A stretch of DNA of 10,436 nt, taken from assembly GCA_902767455.1 (NCBI GenBank), contig CACXHH010000113.1, forward strand, positions 1 through 10,436, in the 5' to 3' direction. Below are positions 7,254-10,436 of this stretch, piece after piece. Position numbers and translations under genes: made by a program. This stretch comes from an uncultured Eubacteriales bacterium. GTDB taxonomy: Bacteria; Bacillota; Clostridia; Christensenellales; Borkfalkiaceae. Within the stretch, counting starts at the first letter, position 1. Every line of letters starts with the position of its first letter. The notes below the pieces were generated by a model. It made no database searches and had not been told where the DNA came from. It was given only the letters and a program-made list of their open reading frames with translations.

Positions 7254-7334
7254 CGCGCCGACTATCCGTCGCCGCCAAATTTATTTCCGAATTTAAAAAA
7301 TTTAAGTAACGCTCGTAAGTAATAAACGTCGTTC

Positions 7335-7351
7335 ACGGCGTTAAAAGCCGT
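7335..7351 (-). other. Small inverted repeat in the putative leader of the solute-binding gene
   Basis: ACGGC (7335-7339) and GCCGT (7347-7351) flank a 7-base AT-rich spacer, and one wobble and one A-U pair can extend the stem. It lies about 90 bases before the start codon, inside the leader predicted from the candidate promoter. It may be a third, weaker protein-binding dyad or a small RNA hairpin. Confidence 0.3.
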
Positions 7352-7381
7352 AAAACTTTCGTAATACGATAATTGCAATCT

Positions 7382-7416
7382 CCGTTTAAATAGAACGGTT
7401 TTCGCCGTTTAAACGG
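7382..7416 (-). promoter_or_regulatory. Operator-like pair of dyads sharing a TTTAAACGG half
   Basis: A perfect 12-bp palindrome, CCGTTTAAACGG, lies at 7405-7416. A related imperfect dyad, CCGTTTAAATAGAACGG, lies at 7382-7398. On the minus strand both contain TTTAAACGG, and the two copies are 23 bases apart, about two helical turns. Palindromes suit a LacI-type repressor, whereas spaced direct repeats suit an AraC-type regulator; both families commonly control sugar loci. The first palindrome would overlap the start site of the candidate promoter at 7421-7449, a typical repressor position. No regulator gene is in the window. Confidence 0.5.
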
Positions 7417-7420
7417 ACAT

Positions 7421-7449
7421 AAAATAAATTCAAGGGGTTGTTTCGTCAG
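7421..7449 (-). promoter_or_regulatory. Candidate sigma-A-like promoter for the solute-binding/transporter genes
   Basis: On the minus strand, CTGACG (-35, plus 7444-7449; 4 of 6 to consensus) is followed after 17 bases by TATTTT (-10, plus 7421-7426; 4 of 6). The predicted start is near 7414, giving a leader of about 170 bases. The match is modest. It is supported mainly by correct spacing and by the palindrome sitting at the predicted start. Confidence 0.35.
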
Positions 7450-7466
7450 TGAAGAATTATCGCTTG

Positions 7467-7497
7467 TTTCGGGGAGCGGGAGCCCCGCTCCCCGAAA
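7467..7497 (-). other. Very stable GC-rich hairpin downstream of the modular CBM9-like gene
   Basis: A perfect 14-bp stem (TTTCGGGGAGCGGG 7467-7480 with CCCGCTCCCCGAAA 7484-7497) has a 3-base loop. It is about 58 bases past the stop codon of the modular gene. Reading the minus strand, the U-run is on the 5' side and AAACAAG on the 3' side, the reverse of an intrinsic terminator. It could still mark the 3' end of that mRNA by blocking exonucleases, or terminate with other factors. The plus strand also lacks a following T-run. Confidence 0.65.
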
Positions 7498-7521
7498 AAG
7501 ACGATCATTTAAGTTTTATTT

Positions 7522-7538
7522 GCCGCGGAATACGCGGC
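7522..7538 (-). other. Short GC hairpin just after the stop codon of the modular CBM9-like gene
   Basis: GCCGCG (7522-7527) and CGCGGC (7533-7538) flank a 5-base loop, 16 bases past the TAA. In the transcript it is followed by AAATAAAACTT, so no U-tract follows directly. It stands in tandem with the stronger hairpin at 7467-7497. Confidence 0.45.
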
Positions 7539-7554
7539 GGGTTATTACGACTTA

Positions 7555-10436
7555 TTAAGCGATAGCTTCCATACCGGTAGTCGTAATGTAGTGAGTCCAG
7601 TTGCCCCATGCACCGTCGTTGAAGAGCCATCTGAAGCCGTTTTCGTATACGCCTGCGAACTGTACGGAAACCTTTTCGGTCGTGCCGATAACGGGTGACG
7701 AGCAGGTGATTTCGTAAGTCGTGGTGTACTTATAATCGGAACCTTCTTCGTTTTCAACCGTCTTGGCGCCGAATCTCATACCGTTCTGAGTGGTGTTTCC
7801 CCACGTCGTTACGGCGAACTGTGATGCGATATTACCGTTGAATCTGAATTCGGGGCCCATATAGTCCCAGCATCCGTTGCCGTTACCCTGAGTGTGCTCG
7901 GTGATAGCCTTATTGTGTTTAAACGTAACGGCAAGAGCGACGCCGTAGGCCGTTCTTACGCCCGCGAAGGTCACATTAGCGCCGTCGGCGGTAGCCGTGA
8001 AGGTCTTGGAGAGAACATCATTCGTCCAGATAGCTTCGTTAAACTCGCCGTCGTAAGTGAGTGCGCCGTTGCTTACGCCGTTAGCGGTAACGTAAACGTC
8101 GGAGTTATCCCAAGCCAAAGCCTGCCAGCCACCGAAGCCGTTACCGTTGATACCGAAGTTAAAGCAAGCTTCGGTCTTGATATACGGAATATAATATTCA
8201 ACGTTGGTCTGGTAGCGGTAACCCTGATCGTACCATTCGCCTTCGGTGAGTTCCGTGCGGACCATAGCGCCCTTGTTTTCATAACAAGCTACGATAAAGC
8301 CGTCGAAAATGGAGAAACCGAGTCTGTATTCGTCGTATTGGGAGTGGTTACCGTTTCTGATCTCGATATTATCGTTAAGGTGCCATTCTTCCGTAGAAGC
8401 GGCTATATTTTTCTGATAGATCGTGAAAGCGAGATAAGTGCCGTCTTCAGCCGTGAAGCCGCTGATAACGAACTTAGCGTTTTCGTTGCCGAGCGTTACG
8501 GAAGTTTTGCCTTCGAATTCGGCGAAGTTACCGTCGAGAGTAGCTTTCGTGGGAAGGGGAGAAGTGGTCATAAGACCGTTCTCGGTAGCAAACAGGTTGT
8601 CGGGGTGAGATTCTTGCGTAGAACCGAAAATCAAACGACGATTTGCGTAAGCGCCTATTACGGACTGCATATAGCTGTCTCTCGGCCAGACGTTAAGGCT
8701 TTCGCCTTCGAAACGACCTTTTTCAACGCTGTCGCCGTACTTGAAAGCGTAGCTTACTTTGACTCTTTCAGCCGTATCCGACCAGTTTGCAACGAGTTTC
8801 TTTTCAACGTAGATCTCGAGAATATGCTCGTATTTGCCCGCGAACTTGCCTTCTTCGAGAATTTCGGAAGACTTCACGAAGGACGTTACGCCGTTGTTCA
8901 TGCCGTTTAAGGCAACGTATTTCTGATCGCCGTCGTTGAACGTGAACTCGAAGTTATAGTTTCTCCACCAGTCGGGAGATTCGGTATAAGTGCTGTTGGT
9001 GTGAGCTACCAGGTAAACCCACATACCGCTTGCGCCTTTGACAGCCCATATCTCGATATCGCGGTTGCCTTCTACTTTGAAGCCGAACTGTTCGCCATAA
9101 GCGGCGCCGTCAAACTTGCCGTCCATTACGAAGCCGTCAGCCGTGAAAGAAGTGTCGGCGGTAACGACGATGTTCTTGGTAACGGTCAGAGTGTAGTTGC
9201 CGTTTTCATCTTTGGCGAGTTCTTCGCCGTCGATATAGAGTTTGTTGATTATCCAGTTTTCGTTGCTCGTGAAGGTGATGACGTCGCCTTCGAGCGGGGT
9301 AGTGTTGGTGGTGATCTTGCCGTCAACTGCGGTAAGGTCTACGGAATATCTTCCCTTGAAGGTAGCCGCGAAAGCTACGTCTTCGTCAGGCATCGTGAAG
9401 GTGTATTTGCCTTCTTCGTCGAGAGCTACTTCTTTTCCGTTCATGGTGAAGGAATCGAGTTCGTAACCTTCTTCGATAGCTACGGTTATGGTAACTTCGT
9501 CACCGTGTCTTGCAACGGAGTGAGTGGAAGTTATCGTAGCGCCCGTTGCGGGAGCGATGGAAACGTTTCTCGTAAAGCGGAGACCGTGCGCGGAAGCGGT
9601 GAGAAGCGGCCAGGTGCCGTCGCTCATAATACCCTGCCAACCTTCATTGTCGAAAATGTAACCCCAGATCCAAACGGGGAGTTCTTCGCTTTCAAGAGTG
9701 TAGTCGGTGAACGCCTGAACGGGAACGAATACTTCGATCAAAGTCTTGTAAACGCCTTTTTCTTGGTCTACGAGTTCGGGTTTAGCGGCGGTAGCCACTA
9801 CCATCGAAGAGCCGCAACCTCTGATATTGTCAAAGCCTGCGCCTTGGAAGATAAGGTAACGTTGATCTTTGATGCTGCCGAAACGGAATTCAACATTGGC
9901 GTTTATGAACCAATTCGTGCTATCAAAAGACGAACGTTCGTTCCAGTAGCTGTAAACGGTGATGCCCATAGCAACGCCGTTGCCGCTCTTAGCCGCTACG
10001 ACTTCGAGTTTTCTGCCGTCGGATTTTTCACCGAAGGTCATGGCGTTTGCGAGAACTTCTTCAGTCCAGAAAGCTTCGTCGAGCTTGCCGTCGAGAGTGA
10101 CGTTGCCCATCTTCGCGGCGATCTCGTCGGCGTCGGTGGTGTAGGTGGCGTTCTTGGCGTATACGTCCATATTGAACGTGAATACGGATACGGAAGCTTT
10201 TTCTTCAGCGCCGAGCAAGGTGTTCGGGAAAGCCTGGATAGCGTAACCGTCGGCAAAGAGAACGATGGTGTTGCCGATTTTAGCGATACCGAGTTTCTTG
10301 AAAGAGTTGTCGGTATAGTGGTCGAAGCTGGTGCCGCCGAGATAGAAATAACTGATATTCATTTCGCGCGACCAGGTCTTGCCGTTACCCATTTCTTCGG
10401 GACGATAGAAAAGGTTGCCGTACAAATCTCTGTAAA
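7555..10436 (-). CDS. Large secreted modular protein with four CBM9/DOMON-like modules (5'-partial)
   Basis: The reading frame is open through the window edge (...YRDLYGNLF), so about 960 C-terminal residues are seen and the start is outside. Residues below count from the Leu codon at 10425. Residues 1-95 look like the end of a concanavalin-like module related to those in the GH43 protein. Residues 101-287 form a CBM9/DOMON-like module (LDGKLDEAFW at 111-120). Residues 288-357 and 359-427 are InlB-B/Flg_new_2-like repeats (GYELDSFTMNG, YTFTMPDEDVAFAATF). Three further CBM9-like modules follow at about 430-611, 612-783 and 784-956, with entry motifs MDGKFDGAAY, LDGNFAEFEG and YDGEFNEAIW. No catalytic motif is visible; an enzyme domain and signal peptide may lie upstream. 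No LPXTG motif or C-terminal membrane anchor is present. A role in binding or degrading plant polysaccharide is inferred from the neighbouring GH43 and sugar importer. Confidence 0.82.
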   Translation of the reverse strand, partial: YRDLYGNLFYRPEEMGNGKTWSREMNISYFYLGGTSFDHYTDNSFKKLGIAKIGNTIVLFADGYAIQAFPNTLLGAEEKASVSVFTFNMDVYAKNATYTTDADEIAAKMGNVTLDGKLDEAFWTEEVLANAMTFGEKSDGRKLEVVAAKSGNGVAMGITVYSYWNERSSFDSTNWFINANVEFRFGSIKDQRYLIFQGAGFDNIRGCGSSMVVATAAKPELVDQEKGVYKTLIEVFVPVQAFTDYTLESEELPVWIWGYIFDNEGWQGIMSDGTWPLLTASAHGLRFTRNVSIAPATGATITSTHSVARHGDEVTITVAIEEGYELDSFTMNGKEVALDEEGKYTFTMPDEDVAFAATFKGRYSVDLTAVDGKITTNTTPLEGDVITFTSNENWIINKLYIDGEELAKDENGNYTLTVTKNIVVTADTSFTADGFVMDGKFDGAAYGEQFGFKVEGNRDIEIWAVKGASGMWVYLVAHTNSTYTESPDWWRNYNFEFTFNDGDQKYVALNGMNNGVTSFVKSSEILEEGKFAGKYEHILEIYVEKKLVANWSDTAERVKVSYAFKYGDSVEKGRFEGESLNVWPRDSYMQSVIGAYANRRLIFGSTQESHPDNLFATENGLMTTSPLPTKATLDGNFAEFEGKTSVTLGNENAKFVISGFTAEDGTYLAFTIYQKNIAASTEEWHLNDNIEIRNGNHSQYDEYRLGFSIFDGFIVACYENKGAMVRTELTEGEWYDQGYRYQTNVEYYIPYIKTEACFNFGINGNGFGGWQALAWDNSDVYVTANGVSNGALTYDGEFNEAIWTNDVLSKTFTATADGANVTFAGVRTAYGVALAVTFKHNKAITEHTQGNGNGCWDYMGPEFRFNGNIASQFAVTTWGNTTQNGMRFGAKTVENEEGSDYKYTTTYEITCSSPVIGTTEKVSVQFAGVYENGFRWLFNDGAWGNWTHYITTTGMEAIA
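9145..9564 (-). repeat. Two InlB-B/Flg_new_2-like linker repeats inside the modular protein
   Basis: Two consecutive segments of about 70 residues each follow the same plan: a short strand with an ATGATIT or AVDGKIT turn, a DEVTITV or DVITFTS strand, a [GW]-rich segment ending in NGKE or DGEE, then YTFT or YTLT and a closing TF or SF. The first is a good match to the bacterial repeat fold; the second is degenerate and lacks the MPDEDV block. They probably act as spacers between binding modules. Confidence 0.6.

Noticed and set aside
7243..7278. Upstream in-frame ATG at 7278 as start of the solute-binding protein
   Set aside because: It would add 12 polar residues before the signal peptide, and the ideal AAGGAG lies between it and the MKKLRK start at 7242.
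7467..7497. Intrinsic (Rho-independent) terminator
   Set aside because: The stem is ideal, but the run after it is A-rich on both strands, with T-runs only on the 5' side. It is kept as a hairpin of unknown function.
7894..8910. Plus-strand open frame (338 codons) opposite the modular CBM9-like gene
   Set aside because: It has the same antisense codon register and cause as the other plus-strand frames, with no recognisable domain.
10423..10436. TTG at 10425 as the start of the modular protein
   Set aside because: The frame stays open to the window edge and the first residues are the middle of a beta-sandwich module with no signal peptide, so the gene continues upstream.

Overview
The window is a polysaccharide-utilisation locus with every gene on the minus strand, transcribed from position 10436 towards position 1. 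Two features suggest an anaerobic gut- or rumen-type Bacillota (Clostridia, possibly Christensenellales-like). The first is the set of lipoprotein signal peptides ending in a Cys followed by DNGGE, the second the CUT1 sugar-ABC gene order. Moderate GC and strong avoidance of TTA, CTA and TCA codons fit this. The taxonomic placement is inference from style, not from a marker gene.

Layout in order of transcription: (1) 10436-7555, the 3' part of a very large secreted modular protein. It has the end of a concanavalin-like module, a CBM9/DOMON-like module, two InlB-B-like (Flg_new_2-type) repeats and three more CBM9-like modules. Its 5' end lies outside the window. (2) A 312-base gap with two hairpins, a candidate promoter, operator-like dyads and a strong ribosome binding site. 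(3) 7242-5413, a family 1 solute-binding lipoprotein. (4) A 119-base gap with a perfect 14-bp hairpin. (5) 5293-4343 and 4350-3451, MalF- and MalG-type permeases that overlap by 8 bases. (6) 3426-355, a 1023-residue GH43 lipoprotein with a discoidin-like region and two copies of a concanavalin-like module. (7) An 84-base gap with a two-tier inverted repeat. (8) 270-1, the N-terminal 90 residues of an ABC ATPase, cut by the window edge.

Proposed working model: the large modular protein and the GH43 lipoprotein bind and cut an arabinose- and/or xylose-containing plant polysaccharide outside the cell. The binding lipoprotein captures the released oligosaccharides, the two permeases import them, and the ATPase encoded at the end of the cluster probably powers the import. 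The GH43 gene sits between the permeases and the ATPase, which ties the enzyme to the transporter. The precise substrate cannot be read from the sequence.

The least ordinary parts are the array of four CBM9-like modules, a lectin-like module found in both secreted proteins, a set of GC-rich intergenic hairpins with no U-tract, and a possible leaderless start for the ATPase. No RNA genes, CRISPR arrays, insertion sequences or phage genes were seen.
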